NCBI RefSeq assembly: GCF_014117265.1
Contig: NZ_CP059833.1
Span: 868,001-932,000 of the forward strand
Direction of reading: 5' to 3'
Source of the DNA: Corynebacterium hindlerae
Lineage (GTDB): Bacteria; Actinomycetota; Actinomycetes; Mycobacteriales; Mycobacteriaceae
DNA length: 64,000 nucleotides
In this document: positions 1-9,578 of the stretch, piece by piece
How the letters are laid out: each line of letters opens with the position of its first letter
Numbering within the stretch: the first letter of the stretch is position 1
The notes under the pieces: model-generated
The model's input: the letters and a program-made list of their open reading frames with translations, nothing else
Databases searched by the model: none
What the model was told of the DNA's origin: nothing
Translations under genes and position numbers: made by a program

Positions 1-271
1 GCGCGAGAGTGACCTGAGAATCAGGCAGGTCAGCTGTAATCACCACTCGACGGTGCGGGAAGGCAGTCTCATCACCGATAGCGAGCAGTCGCAGCGAAGC
101 GCGCGCTGCCTCGATGAACGCAAAGTGCGCAAACTCCTCCTCGTCCCCTTCTTCAAAAAACTCAACCAGCGCAGGAGTTACGGCAAAACCCCAGCCAGAA
201 CGGGCATGGAAACTACCCGTTTCCTTTAGCTCTTTCAGAATGGAAAACGTCGCCGGAAGGTAGACGCGCAC
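1..271 (-). CDS. DUF6912 family protein (3'-truncated by window edge)
   Basis: Only the N-terminal ~90 residues lie in the window. The product starts VRVYLPATFSILKELKE with GTG at 271-269; this GTG overlaps the TAG stop of the upstream HAD-like gene (TAGTG), so the two are translationally coupled. The RVYLPAT start followed by an acidic, alpha-helical stretch resembles the DUF6912 family of actinobacteria, which has no known function. Neighbours towards secA are conserved in Corynebacterium. The family call is from memory of the N-terminal pattern only. Confidence 0.6.
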   Translation of the reverse strand, partial: MRVYLPATFSILKELKETGSFHARSGWGFAVTPALVEFFEEGDEEEFAHFAFIEAARASLRLLAIGDETAFPHRRVVITADLPDSQVTLA

Positions 272-681
272 TAGAATTCCCCTTCAATCCCAAACAGGCC
301 TACTATTTCCACCACGGCGCGATCGAACTGCTGGTAGTAGACGCCCACCAATCCGGACTCAACTGCGGCACGGACATTGAGGATTGAGTCGTCAACAAGC
401 ACGCAATCACGCATCGGCAGCCCAATCGCATCGGCAGCCGCCTGAAACGCTTCTTCGCTCGGCTTTTCTGCGCCGATTTCACCCGAGAGAACAACGGCGT
501 CCACCAGTTCACGGGTCTGCCACTGACGAATCGGGTCAGCAGCTGGGCCACCCGGATCATTGGACAAGATGGCGGTCGCTACCCCATCACGCTTTGCTGC
601 AGCCAGCAGGTTACGCCACCTGCGCTGATCATCTTCGGTCCCGTCCAACACTCCGACGTAATCGACGATTAGTCCTCGCAC
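271..681 (-). CDS. HAD-superfamily hydrolase-like protein
   Basis: 136 residues starting at GTG 681-679, chosen because GGGAG sits 6 bases upstream and the HAD strand 1 follows at once; longer frames run into the divergent gene. Motif I reads VDYVGVLDG, so the nucleophile Asp is present but the second Asp of DxD is Gly. Motif II is AILSND, a Lys follows in GAEKPSEEAF, and motif III is VLVDDSILNV. There is no large cap domain. Loss of the acid/base Asp makes classical phosphatase activity doubtful, so it may be a binding or regulatory HAD. The gene overlaps the DUF6912 start and probably forms an operon with it. Confidence 0.75.
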   Translation of the reverse strand: MRGLIVDYVGVLDGTEDDQRRWRNLLAAAKRDGVATAILSNDPGGPAADPIRQWQTRELVDAVVLSGEIGAEKPSEEAFQAAADAIGLPMRDCVLVDDSILNVRAAVESGLVGVYYQQFDRAVVEIVGLFGIEGEF

Positions 682-852
682 ACTCAACTCCCGCTTTCCT
701 AAAAGACCTAAAACACTATTACCGCTCGACGGCATTACCTTTTCGTGGCACACTGTTTGACAAGCGAGCGACCACTGCGAACATTTATTCTTCCACAGCA
801 CATCGCACCACCGCTCGCCAAGCAGCCCCGGGACAGCTCTAAGGAACACACC

Positions 853-1287
853 ATGCTCCGCGCACTCCCCGGATACAGCCACCTGAAAATTCTCACCCCT
901 ACAGTAGCGCATCCCAGCCGAGTGATGACCACCCAGGTTGCCCCAGATGCGTCACTACGGGGGCTCATCCAGGTCGCGCTCGACGCCGCTTTCGGCATGC
1001 GACCCGAAACCTCCCTGCGACGCCCACTCTTTGACACCCAAGTTCGCGTCCACGTCGCCGCCCACCTCAAGCGCAGCGCTCTGCGCGGCCCCGTAACGGT
1101 GCGGCGTATCGACGTCCACCCCGCCCCAACTCGCCCACCCCATGATCCCCTGGAAGTGGCGATCGTGGCAGCCACGGAATTCATCGGATCCTATACCGTA
1201 GCCGGAACGACAAAGGCGTTTGCCGGCCGGGGAGAACTCCCGGAAGGCAAACGCCAATGGGTATTGCGGTCACTGCGATTGATGTGA
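853..1287 (+). CDS. Rv3235 family protein
   Basis: 144 residues starting at ATG 853 (MLRALPGYSHL) behind AAGGA. The middle carries helices around RRPLFDTQVRVHVAAHLKR and a C-terminal half with VEIVAATEFIGSYTV-like strands ending in WVLRSLRLM. Length and position next to secA match the small Rv3235-type proteins of mycobacteria and corynebacteria, whose function is unknown. It is convergent with secA, with only 4 bases between the two stop codons and no room for separate terminators. Longer upstream frames overlap the divergent HAD-like gene and lack a ribosome site. Confidence 0.6.
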   Translation: MLRALPGYSHLKILTPTVAHPSRVMTTQVAPDASLRGLIQVALDAAFGMRPETSLRRPLFDTQVRVHVAAHLKRSALRGPVTVRRIDVHPAPTRPPHDPLEVAIVAATEFIGSYTVAGTTKAFAGRGELPEGKRQWVLRSLRLM

Positions 1288-1291
1288 CTGC

Positions 1292-3928
1292 TTATACCTC
1301 TTCGGGCCCGGAGGTGCGCATTTGGTCTGGGCGCGGGCCGGTGTTGCCACCGAGGTCCTCCGCGTCGAGCTTGCCGTCATTGTTGACGTCCACAGTTCCG
1401 GCAGCCTCGGCCTGAGGCACGAACTGCTTGCGGATCAGGAACAGCTGGCGAACGGTTTCTTCCTTAATTCCGTCCTTCATGGCGTTGAACATGTCACCGC
1501 CCTCGCGCTGGTATTCCACCAGCGGATCACGCTGCGCCATGGCACGCAGACCAATGCCTTCCTTGAGGTAGTCCATCTCATAGAGGTGCTCGCGCCACTT
1601 CGTATCCACCACGTTCAGGATGGCCACGCGCTCGATGCTGCGCATCTGTTCCTCGCCACCAATCGCCGCGACCTTATCTTCCATGTCCTGGTAGAGCGTG
1701 TGGGCGTCTTTGAGGAGTGCTTCCCGCAGGTCTTTAGCGGACAGCTCACCGGCAGCGCCGTACTCGGTGCCGTCGACGAGGGACTTCCAGCTCATGGATG
1801 GGCCGTAGAGAGTCTCCAGGGCGTTCCACAGCTTATCCAGATCCCAATCCTCTACATAGCCGTTGGCCGTGGCATGTGCGACGTAGTCGGAGATCGTGTC
1901 ATCGATCATCGCCTGGATCTGCTTAGAAACGTCCGCACCTTCCAACACCGCGCGACGCTCGGCGTAAATCACCTTGCGCTGTTCGTTCATCACCTCGTCG
2001 TACTTCAGGACGTTCTTACGCATCTCAAAGTTCTGCGATTCCACCTGGGTCTGTGCGTTTTTGACCGCGTTGGACACCATCTTGGAATCGATCGGCTGGT
2101 TATCTGGGATGTCCAACCGATTCATGGTGTTTTCCAGCATTGGGCCGACGAAGCGCAGCATCAGGTCATCGCGCAGGGACAGGTAGAACCGGGTGGTTCC
2201 TGGGTCGCCCTGACGACCGGAACGACCACGCAGCTGGTTATCGATACGCCGGGAATCGTGTCGCTCGGTGCCCAGCACATACAGGCCACCGGCCTCACGC
2301 ACCTTCTCGGCCTGCTCAGCCGAGCGCTTCTTCACGCGGGCGATCTCCTCGTCCCACGCTGCTTCGTATTCTTCCGGGTTTTCTACCGGGTCCAGCCCGC
2401 GTTCCCGCAGGTTAATGTCCGCGAGAATATCTGGGTTGCCACCCAGCACGATGTCAGTACCACGACCAGCCATGTTCGTCGCCACGGTCACTGCCCCTGG
2501 CAGGCCTGCTTGCGCGACGATCTCGGCTTCCTTTTCGTGGTGCTTCGCGTTCAGCACGTTGTGTTTAATGCCCTTAGCTTGCAACAGGCGCGAGAGGTAC
2601 TCTGAGCGCTCCACCGACGCAGTACCCACCAACACTGGCTGGCCCTTCTCGACGCGCTCCTCAATATCGTCAACCACAGCGGCGAACTTGGCTTCCTGAG
2701 TCTTGTAGATCAGGTCCGTGAGGTCTTCGCGCTGGTTTGGTCGGTTGGTCGGGATCGGCATGACGTCCAGCTTGTAGATCTGGTGAAGCTCGGACGCTTC
2801 GGTTTCTGCAGTACCGGTCATACCAGCGAGCTTGTCGTACAGGCGGAAGTAATTCTGCAGCGTAACGGTAGCCAGGGTCTGGTTTTCGTTCTTGATCTCG
2901 ACGTTTTCCTTCGCCTCGATCGCCTGGTGCATGCCCTCGTTGTAGCGACGCCCGTCCAAAACGCGGCCCGTAAACTCGTCCACGATCATGACTTCGCCAT
3001 TGCGGACAATGTAGTCCTTATCGCGGGTAAATAGTTCCTTCGCCTTAATAGCGTTGGTCAGGTAGCTAACGAGCTGGGAGTACTCCGGAGCATACAGGTT
3101 AGTAATACCAAGCTGATCCTCAACGTACTCCACGCCTTCTTCTTTAACGCCTACGGTGCGCTTGCGTTCGTCGACTTCGTAGTGCACGTCGCGCTGCATG
3201 CGTGGCACGATCGTGGCGAAGGCGTTGTACCACTCGGAGGAACCATCGGCAGGTCCAGAAATGATCAGTGGGGTACGGGCTTCGTCGATGAGGATGGAGT
3301 CCACTTCGTCCACGATGGCGTAGTGGTGGCCCCGCTGGACCAGGTCATTCAGCGAGTGAGCCATGTTATCGCGCAGATAATCGAAGCCCAACTCATTGTT
3401 GGTGCCGTAGGTGATGTCCGCATTGTAAGCTTCACGGCGCTGCTGCGGGTTCATGTGGGACAAAATAACGTCTGTTTTGAGCCCCAGGAAGCGGTGCACA
3501 CGACCCATCCACTCCGAGTCACGCTTAGCCAGGTAGTCGTTGACGGTGACCACGTGGACGCCCTTGCCTTCCAGAGCGTTGAGGTAAGCAGGAAGCACAC
3601 AGGTCAGGGTCTTGCCTTCACCGGTGCGCATTTCGGCAACGTTACCGAAGTGCAATGCGGCACCACCCATGATCTGAACCGGGTAATGCTTCTGCCCGAG
3701 CACACGCCATGAGGCTTCGCGGGCGGTGGCGAAGGCTTCGAGCAGGAGGTTGTCAATCTTCTCGCCCTTTTCTACGCGTTCCTTGAACTCAACGGTTTTG
3801 GCCTTGAGCTCTTCGTCAGAAAGCGCTGCGTACTCATCTTCGAGTGCGATTACTTGGTCAGCAATGGCCTGGAGGCGCTTGACAGCGCGGCCCTCGCCGA
3901 CGCGGAGAATCTTGGACAGTCCAAACAC
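1292..3928 (-). CDS. secA: Preprotein translocase ATPase SecA (SecA1)
   Basis: 878 residues. SecA is the cytoplasmic ATPase that pushes unfolded preproteins through SecYEG. Walker A is MRTGEGKT near residue 101-107, the DEAD-like Walker B is DEVDS near 207, the preprotein cross-linking region follows, and the second helicase lobe has NMAGRGTDI and [13 protein letters not shown]. The C-terminus is acidic (LDAEDLGG ... SGPEEV) and lacks the zinc-binding SecB tail, as expected for actinobacterial housekeeping SecA1. Start [17 protein letters not shown] is the usual SecA N-terminus. About 170 bases separate it from hpf upstream, so it probably has its own promoter there. Confidence 0.97.
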   Translation of the reverse strand: MFGLSKILRVGEGRAVKRLQAIADQVIALEDEYAALSDEELKAKTVEFKERVEKGEKIDNLLLEAFATAREASWRVLGQKHYPVQIMGGAALHFGNVAEMRTGEGKTLTCVLPAYLNALEGKGVHVVTVNDYLAKRDSEWMGRVHRFLGLKTDVILSHMNPQQRREAYNADITYGTNNELGFDYLRDNMAHSLNDLVQRGHHYAIVDEVDSILIDEARTPLIISGPADGSSEWYNAFATIVPRMQRDVHYEVDERKRTVGVKEEGVEYVEDQLGITNLYAPEYSQLVSYLTNAIKAKELFTRDKDYIVRNGEVMIVDEFTGRVLDGRRYNEGMHQAIEAKENVEIKNENQTLATVTLQNYFRLYDKLAGMTGTAETEASELHQIYKLDVMPIPTNRPNQREDLTDLIYKTQEAKFAAVVDDIEERVEKGQPVLVGTASVERSEYLSRLLQAKGIKHNVLNAKHHEKEAEIVAQAGLPGAVTVATNMAGRGTDIVLGGNPDILADINLRERGLDPVENPEEYEAAWDEEIARVKKRSAEQAEKVREAGGLYVLGTERHDSRRIDNQLRGRSGRQGDPGTTRFYLSLRDDLMLRFVGPMLENTMNRLDIPDNQPIDSKMVSNAVKNAQTQVESQNFEMRKNVLKYDEVMNEQRKVIYAERRAVLEGADVSKQIQAMIDDTISDYVAHATANGYVEDWDLDKLWNALETLYGPSMSWKSLVDGTEYGAAGELSAKDLREALLKDAHTLYQDMEDKVAAIGGEEQMRSIERVAILNVVDTKWREHLYEMDYLKEGIGLRAMAQRDPLVEYQREGGDMFNAMKDGIKEETVRQLFLIRKQFVPQAEAAGTVDVNNDGKLDAEDLGGNTGPRPDQMRTSGPEEV

Positions 3929-4039
3929 TGGCAGTTGGTCCTTACGACATTCAGTAGGTAATTAATGTACAAATCTCCCGACTATTCTACGCATACGACG
4001 CAGCATGCCGGCGCCCTGGCCCTCCAGAGTGCCAAAATG

Positions 4040-4081
4040 GGCAACCCCCACAGCTTCCGCGTGGGGAGCGTGGGGGTTGCC
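4040..4081 (-). terminator. Hairpin terminator after hpf
   Basis: Perfect 12-base inverted repeat GGCAACCCCCAC (4040-4051) / GTGGGGGTTGCC (4070-4081) with an 18-base loop that can pair further (GCTTCCGCGTGG). It lies 20 bases past the hpf stop codon, so it probably ends the hpf transcript before secA. The T tract on the minus strand is weak. Confidence 0.75.
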
Positions 4082-4100
4082 GACTATGGCGAAGTGATGC

Positions 4101-4763
4101 TTACTGCTTCTCTTCGACCAATTCGATCAGACCGTAGTCAAATGCATGACGTCGGTAGACGACGGATGGACGACCGGTCTCTTCGTTGAGGAAGAGGTAG
4201 AAGTCGTGGCCGACCAGTTCCATTTCAGACAGGGCGTCATCAACAGAAACCGGGGTGGCGGAGTGCTGCTTGGTGCGTACGACCTGACCGGGAGTGACGT
4301 CCTCGACCTTGTCTGCGTACGGATCTACATCAAACTCGCCGACCTTTTCCTGAGCCTTCTTAGCTTCAGCCACCAACTCAGCTGCCATTTCACCGGCGCC
4401 AACTGGTGCGCGGTGGCCGGAACGGCTGATGCTGCGACGAGCCTTCACCTTGCGCAGGGACCGCTCCATCTTTGCCAACGCGGTTTCCAGCGCTGCGTAG
4501 AAGCTATCTTCCTTGGCTTCAGCGCGAGCGATGTGGCCCTTGCCGGTGGCAGTGATCTGGATACGATCAGATTGTGCCTCGCGACGTGGGTTTGGCTCAT
4601 GCTGCAGCTCAACGTGGAAGAACGTCAGGGTCGGGTCAAGACGCTCGATCTTTGCGAGCTTCGACTTGACTCGTTCCGCGAAGTGATCGGGCACCTCGAC
4701 GTTGCGGCCGGTGATATTGACCTGTGCGCGCAGGGCGTCGTTGTTCTCAGCAGGTGTAGTCAC
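4101..4763 (-). CDS. hpf: Long-form ribosome hibernation promoting factor
   Basis: 220 residues. Residues ~13-115 form the S30AE domain (VNITGRNVEVPDHF ... AKMERSLRKVKAR) that sits in the 30S mRNA/tRNA channel; residues ~160-218 form the C-terminal dimerisation domain (SEMELVGHDFYLFLNEETG, VVYRRHAFDYGLIEL) that joins two ribosomes into inactive 100S particles. The linker is acidic. Length matches the long HPF found outside gammaproteobacteria. GGGAGGTAAAGCAAAGTG upstream gives a clear ribosome site. A hairpin follows the stop codon. Confidence 0.95.
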   Translation of the reverse strand: MTTPAENNDALRAQVNITGRNVEVPDHFAERVKSKLAKIERLDPTLTFFHVELQHEPNPRREAQSDRIQITATGKGHIARAEAKEDSFYAALETALAKMERSLRKVKARRSISRSGHRAPVGAGEMAAELVAEAKKAQEKVGEFDVDPYADKVEDVTPGQVVRTKQHSATPVSVDDALSEMELVGHDFYLFLNEETGRPSVVYRRHAFDYGLIELVEEKQ

Positions 4764-4908
4764 TTTGCTTTACCTCCCGGTATCTGCCACCGCACAATGT
4801 GAGCGGGATTACTCACAACGTCCACGGTGACGCCTATCTAGCTACATTCCTGATTTTACATCTGGTCATAACCATTGCGCCATGACCCCCTCCCAAGCGC
4901 AATCCAGG

Positions 4909-5520
4909 TCACGCTTGTGCCACAACCAGCGCCCCAGCCACCTGCACATTTGCGGAAAATAGCACCGCGGCAGTCGCTGCCAGGGTGGCACCAGTGGTCA
5001 CAACGTCGTCGATAATGAGCACCGGGCCAGGCGGGATACGGGTCAGCACCACGTTGCCCACGAGGTTTCTGCGCCGCGTAGTCGCGCTGAGGCCCACCGA
5101 TTCCTTCACCCGGTCACCATGTTGCACGCAGGGGACGGTCCGCAGTGCGGTTGCCACGCAGATGGCTGTCACGGGGTCGCCACCACGCAGCCTTGCCGAC
5201 GCCGCTCTGGTCGGAGCCGGGACCAGCGTCAAACCCTGTGGATCAGGGATCTCGCCCCGCGCGCCGAGGTAGTCAATTCCGGCTGCCAATGCCGCGCCTA
5301 AAAATGGTGGCACGTCACGCCTGCCGCGTTCTTTCATCGCCAAAATCAGTTGCCGGTGCGCCCCCGCATAGGGTCCCATTGTCCAGATCGGAATGTGTGG
5401 GTCCACTGTGGTGAACACTCGGTGCGGTGGCTTGGACAGTGTGCGTCGGCACGCTTCGCACAGTGTCTGGCCTGCTGCCCCGCAGCTCGCACAGTGCTTT
5501 GGCAGCAGCAGTTCGATCAT
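4909..5520 (-). CDS. ComF family phosphoribosyltransferase-like protein
   Basis: 203 residues. The N-terminus has a zinc-ribbon pair, CASCG and CEAC (residues ~10-25). The C-terminal half carries the PRPP-binding loop VLIIDDVVTTGATL, typical of type I phosphoribosyltransferase folds, and APTRAASARLRGGD replaces the usual RxRGFNQ-like ComF stretch. ComF proteins function in natural transformation and DNA processing in competent bacteria; in corynebacteria the role is unproven. Its ATG overlaps the lpqB stop (ATGA at 5517-5520), so it is the last gene of the mtrA-mtrB-lpqB operon. Confidence 0.88.
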   Translation of the reverse strand: MIELLLPKHCASCGAAGQTLCEACRRTLSKPPHRVFTTVDPHIPIWTMGPYAGAHRQLILAMKERGRRDVPPFLGAALAAGIDYLGARGEIPDPQGLTLVPAPTRAASARLRGGDPVTAICVATALRTVPCVQHGDRVKESVGLSATTRRRNLVGNVVLTRIPPGPVLIIDDVVTTGATLAATAAVLFSANVQVAGALVVAQA

Positions 5521-7238
5521 TTCGCTACGACGGGGGCCGCGCGCTGCCCCTGCAACGCCGGCACCTCACGCCAAAACGCCACGCCGGTGGTGTTCGTTGG
5601 CAGCTGCAGCAAAGCCCGCGAGTCAGTGATGTATATGGTGGAGGGGCTCGCGGAAATCGCCACTACCGGTGCGGTGACGTTGCCGGATGGCAGCGGAGTG
5701 AGCGCGGAGCCGTCGGTCTGGACTTGCCACACCGGAGTTTCAGCGGTAGATGTTCCCACGAGGAGGGAGCCATCGGGTTTCCATTCGACTGTGAGTGCAG
5801 TCCCGGCGATAGCTGGCGCGATTTCCCGCACCTTGGTGAGTTTGCGGTGGCCCGCACTCGGGCGTTCGACCGTTGCCATGTACACCCTGCCGTTGATGAT
5901 GAACGCGCACCGCACACCGGTTGGAGAGAGCTGCAGCACCGAGATAAGGCCGTCGAGTCCTTCCAGTTCGGAGCTGTCGACCTCTGTTTGGGAGAGCTCG
6001 CCACTGGTCGTGGACCGGGCAACGCGAACCACTTTCTTGCCGTCGAGCACCGTCCACAATGACGTGCCCGCGATTTCGAACGTCGGGTGGGAGATAGTCT
6101 TCGACTCCAGCGCCTCGCGCGCGGCTTCTTCATCCTTCGCAACCAACAGCCGCGCTTTACGGTCCTCGCCTTCCCCGGTGGACTGCACCGCGGCGACGAC
6201 ACCGCTGCCGGCATCGAAATCAGCGGAATCGATATTTCCGGCCTGACTAAAGCTCCCTGCGATGGGAACCGTGTGGTCCTCTTCTACTTTCATGATTTTG
6301 CCACCGGCCAGAACATACAGCGGCGACGCAGCAACCGCCGAGGCGCCAGGGTTGTAGTCTGCGACCTGCTCGATCGTGAGGTACTCCGACTCTTCGATAA
6401 TCGGGGTGTCATCAATCTCGATCCGGTAAGGTCCGGGCACGCCAGCTTTGGCGAGTGTCCACACCACCTGCGCAGCAAAGCGATAGCGCCCCTCTGCGCT
6501 CAAATCACCGAAACCGGCAAAGGAATACACTCCGTCGTTAAAGCCAGAGAAGGTAGCTCCCTGGGGGACGTACGTCTTCACGCCGGGCGCGAGGACGTCC
6601 TGCGGCCCTTCTACCAGCAATGACAGCAGCGCAGTATTGAGTGAGGAATTGCCGGTGTAGACCCAGCGTCGATCCGCTACCAAGCTCGAATCCGAGGGGT
6701 CCATGAAGTAGAGGGAATACGGCTGGTAGTTATTTCGCAGCTCTGTGTGTTCCACCACCACGCCAGGCGGCAGATTGCTAATACGCCACTGACCGTCCTG
6801 TTTTACCAAGTCAATGGTGGCTTCGTAGAGCCCATGTTCTGGCTGGTACACCCCGCCCACGCCGATGGACCCAATAACCGGACCTCGTACCGTGAAAGTC
6901 ATTCCCTGAGCGCTCGCCCCAGGCTTCGAGTTGATGTCAATTCGATCGAGCACCAGGGTCCCCGCCTGCGAGTCCCACGTTTTTGCAGCTTCCGCAGTCA
7001 GGTACTGTCGCGCAGGCTGATGTCGCTGTTTCGGTTTTACTGCCTGGCGGAAAAAGTCTCGCAACAACAAGTCAGGCGCCTGGTTCGGCTCGGGGGCTTC
7101 GTCTTCTACCCCGGAAGCAGCGGGTGCAAAAGAGCGGAGCGCTTGTGGGGTGGAGTTGCTTGGGATCGTCGTGCAGGCGGTGAGTACCACGCTGCTGAGC
7201 GCAATAACGCCGAGTACCCTACGCAGGTCCTTCTTCAT
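5517..7238 (-). CDS. lpqB: MtrAB-associated lipoprotein LpqB
   Basis: 573 residues. N-terminal lipoprotein signal MKKDLRRVLGVIALSS with lipobox LTAC; Cys is near residue 22. A GerMN-like region (~residues 80-270) is followed by a WD40/beta-propeller-like C-terminal half. LpqB binds the extracytoplasmic part of MtrB and tunes MtrA phosphorylation in mycobacteria. I chose ATG 7238 because AAGGGGA is 6 bases upstream; a GTG at 7244 overlapping the mtrB stop is the alternative. Tight coupling on both sides supports one operon with mtrA, mtrB and comF. Confidence 0.93.
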   Translation of the reverse strand: MKKDLRRVLGVIALSSVVLTACTTIPSNSTPQALRSFAPAASGVEDEAPEPNQAPDLLLRDFFRQAVKPKQRHQPARQYLTAEAAKTWDSQAGTLVLDRIDINSKPGASAQGMTFTVRGPVIGSIGVGGVYQPEHGLYEATIDLVKQDGQWRISNLPPGVVVEHTELRNNYQPYSLYFMDPSDSSLVADRRWVYTGNSSLNTALLSLLVEGPQDVLAPGVKTYVPQGATFSGFNDGVYSFAGFGDLSAEGRYRFAAQVVWTLAKAGVPGPYRIEIDDTPIIEESEYLTIEQVADYNPGASAVAASPLYVLAGGKIMKVEEDHTVPIAGSFSQAGNIDSADFDAGSGVVAAVQSTGEGEDRKARLLVAKDEEAAREALESKTISHPTFEIAGTSLWTVLDGKKVVRVARSTTSGELSQTEVDSSELEGLDGLISVLQLSPTGVRCAFIINGRVYMATVERPSAGHRKLTKVREIAPAIAGTALTVEWKPDGSLLVGTSTAETPVWQVQTDGSALTPLPSGNVTAPVVAISASPSTIYITDSRALLQLPTNTTGVAFWREVPALQGQRAAPVVAK

Positions 7239-7240
7239 GA

Positions 7241-8839
7241 TCACTCCCCTTCCCCGTCGTGAATGCTCTTGCCTGCCAGCAGTGCTGCCACTGTACCCGG
7301 GTGTTCCAGCGGAAGCGGGGAGCTATGGTATTTTTCCTTCGCTACCAGCGGGATGGTGAGGAGGAAACGCGCTCCCACACCGATCTCGCCGGACGCCTGT
7401 AGCGTTCCGCCGTGCAGGCGGGCATCCTCAGCGGCGATTGCTAGGCCGAGGCCGGTGCCACCGGAATGCCGTTTACGGGATGGGTCGGCTCGCCAAAACC
7501 GGTTGAACACAAGCTCTTCTTGCCCTGGTTTCAGTCCGACGCCGTGGTCGGTGACCGCGATGGACACAGCTTCGTGGTTGGCCCGCAGCTGCACATCCAC
7601 GGGTTTGCCTTCGCTGTGGTCGATCGCGTTGGCGAGCAGATTGCGCAGGATCCTTTCGATCCGGCGTGAATCCATGACCACGTTGACGGGCTCATCCGGT
7701 ACGTCAAAATTAAGTGGCACTTCGAGCTGTTCAGACAGGTGGCGCACCTGCTGCCAGGCCGCTTGCAGCGTACCCCTGATGTCGACGCTTTCCTCGGACA
7801 GGTCCGCAACGCCGGCGTCATGCCGGGAGATCTCCAGCAGGTCCGTGAGCAAGGATTCGAAACGGTCGAGTTCGCGGATCATTAGCTCTGAGGCACGTTT
7901 GGTATAGGGGTCCAGCGAGTCCGCATTGTCCGCGATCATGTCCGCAGCCATACGCACGGTGGTTAACGGAGTGCGCAGCTCGTGTGAGACGTCAGAGGTG
8001 AATTGTCGCTGCAGGTCGCCGTATTCCTCAAGCTGGTCAATTTGCTTGGAGAGGTTTTCCGCCATTTCGTTGAAGCTGATGGCAAGGCGCGCCATTTCGT
8101 CTTCGCCTTCTACCACCATGCGCTCCCGCCGGTGACCGGAGGCGAAGCGTTGCGCAATGCGGCTGGCCGAGCGTACCGGGGCGGTGACCTGCTGAGTCAG
8201 TAGCCACGAAATGGCCACGATGAGCACCAAGAGCACCACACCACCGGCCGAGAATAGGCCTTTGATCAGTGCCAATGTCGCTTCCTCATTAGCCAGTGGC
8301 AGCACCAGGTACACCTGGAGGCCACTGACGTCGGAATCGGTTGGGGTGCCGATGACGAGGGCTTTGTACAGGTCTCCCTCGTAGTTGTTAAGCGTGGCGA
8401 ACTGATAGGAGATCTGTTCTTGGGAGACGAAGTATTGGAGTCGCTCGGGGACTTGGAACCCTTCCGGCGAGGTGGTGACTGTCCCGTCGGGGTTTTCTAC
8501 CACCAGCACCGCTTCAAAGCTGGAGTTAGCTCCCGAAGTTTCGCTGGAGCCGATACTGGTCAGGGAGGCGCGCGCGGAGTTCAGGCGCGCCTGCAGGGAG
8601 TTGGAGGAGTCAGTCGAAGCAATCTGCTTTTCGACGGCCACCCGCGCCCGTTCGATTTCACTATCGGCCGTCTCTAGTTTGGAGTCGATGAGTCGCTGCG
8701 CCACGATGCTTATCAGGGTAAGACCAAGGAACAGCACGACGGCAGTGGTAGACACCAGGATGGAACCAATGACGCGGACTTGAAGCGAGGTGCGCCAGCT
8801 GTCCAGCATCCTGTCCGTGAGGTGGCGAGCAGAAATCAT
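7241..8839 (-). CDS. mtrB: Sensor histidine kinase MtrB
   Basis: 532 residues. Membrane segments at ~22-46 and ~196-217 enclose an extracytoplasmic sensor of ~150 residues, followed by HAMP (~218-270), the HisKA H-box FTSDVSHELRTPL (His near 286) and the ATPase boxes NLLANAIDH (N), DHGVGLK (G1) and GGTGLGLAI (G2). MtrB phosphorylates MtrA in response to envelope and osmotic conditions and coordinates cell division and wall metabolism. Start ATG 8839 is 15 bases past the mtrA stop; an in-frame TTG lies one codon upstream. No strong ribosome site is seen. Confidence 0.95.
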   Translation of the reverse strand: MISARHLTDRMLDSWRTSLQVRVIGSILVSTTAVVLFLGLTLISIVAQRLIDSKLETADSEIERARVAVEKQIASTDSSNSLQARLNSARASLTSIGSSETSGANSSFEAVLVVENPDGTVTTSPEGFQVPERLQYFVSQEQISYQFATLNNYEGDLYKALVIGTPTDSDVSGLQVYLVLPLANEEATLALIKGLFSAGGVVLLVLIVAISWLLTQQVTAPVRSASRIAQRFASGHRRERMVVEGEDEMARLAISFNEMAENLSKQIDQLEEYGDLQRQFTSDVSHELRTPLTTVRMAADMIADNADSLDPYTKRASELMIRELDRFESLLTDLLEISRHDAGVADLSEESVDIRGTLQAAWQQVRHLSEQLEVPLNFDVPDEPVNVVMDSRRIERILRNLLANAIDHSEGKPVDVQLRANHEAVSIAVTDHGVGLKPGQEELVFNRFWRADPSRKRHSGGTGLGLAIAAEDARLHGGTLQASGEIGVGARFLLTIPLVAKEKYHSSPLPLEHPGTVAALLAGKSIHDGEGE

Positions 8840-8853
8840 CAAATGTTTAGCGG

Positions 8854-9537
8854 TTAGTCGTTAGCACCCGTCTTGTAACCGACGCCACGGACAGTGAGGA
8901 CGATGGTTGGGTTCTCCGGATCCTTTTCAATCTTGGCGCGCAGTCGCTGCACGTGGACATTCACCAGGCGGGTGTCGGACGCATGGCGGTAACCCCACAC
9001 CTTCTCCAGCAGTTCCTCTCGGGTGAAGACTTGGCGAGGCTTACGAGCCATCTCAAGTAGTAGGTCGAATTCCAGCGGGGTGAGCTGGATTTCCTCGTCG
9101 CCACGGCGCACCAGGTGGCCGGGAACGTCGATGGTGAGGTCTCCGATTTCGATGATTTCACTTGGTTCTTCATCGGTGCGACGCAGCCGCGCCCGGATAC
9201 GCGCAACCAGCTCTTTTGGCTTGAACGGCTTGTTCACGTAGTCATCGGCGCCGGATTCCAGCCCGAGGACCACATCGACGGTGTCAGTCTTGGCAGTCAA
9301 CATGACGATGGGCACCACCGATTCCTGCCTAATAGCGCGACAGATGTCGATGCCGTTCATCCCAGGCAGCATAAGGTCAAGCAGGATAAGGTCTGGCTGT
9401 TCCCGCTCAAACGTGGCCACTGCTTCCCCACCATCCATGACGGCGACAGTATCGAAACCTTCGGCCTGCAACACGATGGTCAGCATCTCCGAGATTGCCG
9501 GATCATCGTCTACTACGAGAATCTTCGCTTTCGTCAT
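8854..9537 (-). CDS. mtrA: Response regulator MtrA
   Basis: 227 residues from ATG 9537 (MTKAKILVVDDDPAI), 4-5 bases after AAGGA; an in-frame GTG six codons upstream is less likely. Receiver domain residues ~1-120 with acidic pocket DDD (10-12), phospho-acceptor Asp54 in ILLDLMLPG and Lys in VNKPFKPKEL. The OmpR/PhoB winged helix (~130-225) ends VRGVGYKTG. MtrA is essential in mycobacteria and controls wall hydrolases and osmoprotection genes in corynebacteria. First gene of mtrA-mtrB-lpqB-comF; the promoter should lie in 9538-9578. Confidence 0.97.
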   Translation of the reverse strand: MTKAKILVVDDDPAISEMLTIVLQAEGFDTVAVMDGGEAVATFEREQPDLILLDLMLPGMNGIDICRAIRQESVVPIVMLTAKTDTVDVVLGLESGADDYVNKPFKPKELVARIRARLRRTDEEPSEIIEIGDLTIDVPGHLVRRGDEEIQLTPLEFDLLLEMARKPRQVFTREELLEKVWGYRHASDTRLVNVHVQRLRAKIEKDPENPTIVLTVRGVGYKTGAND

Positions 9538-9578
9538 GACTTCCTTAAACTTCACTTATATGCGTCAATACCCGTCCA

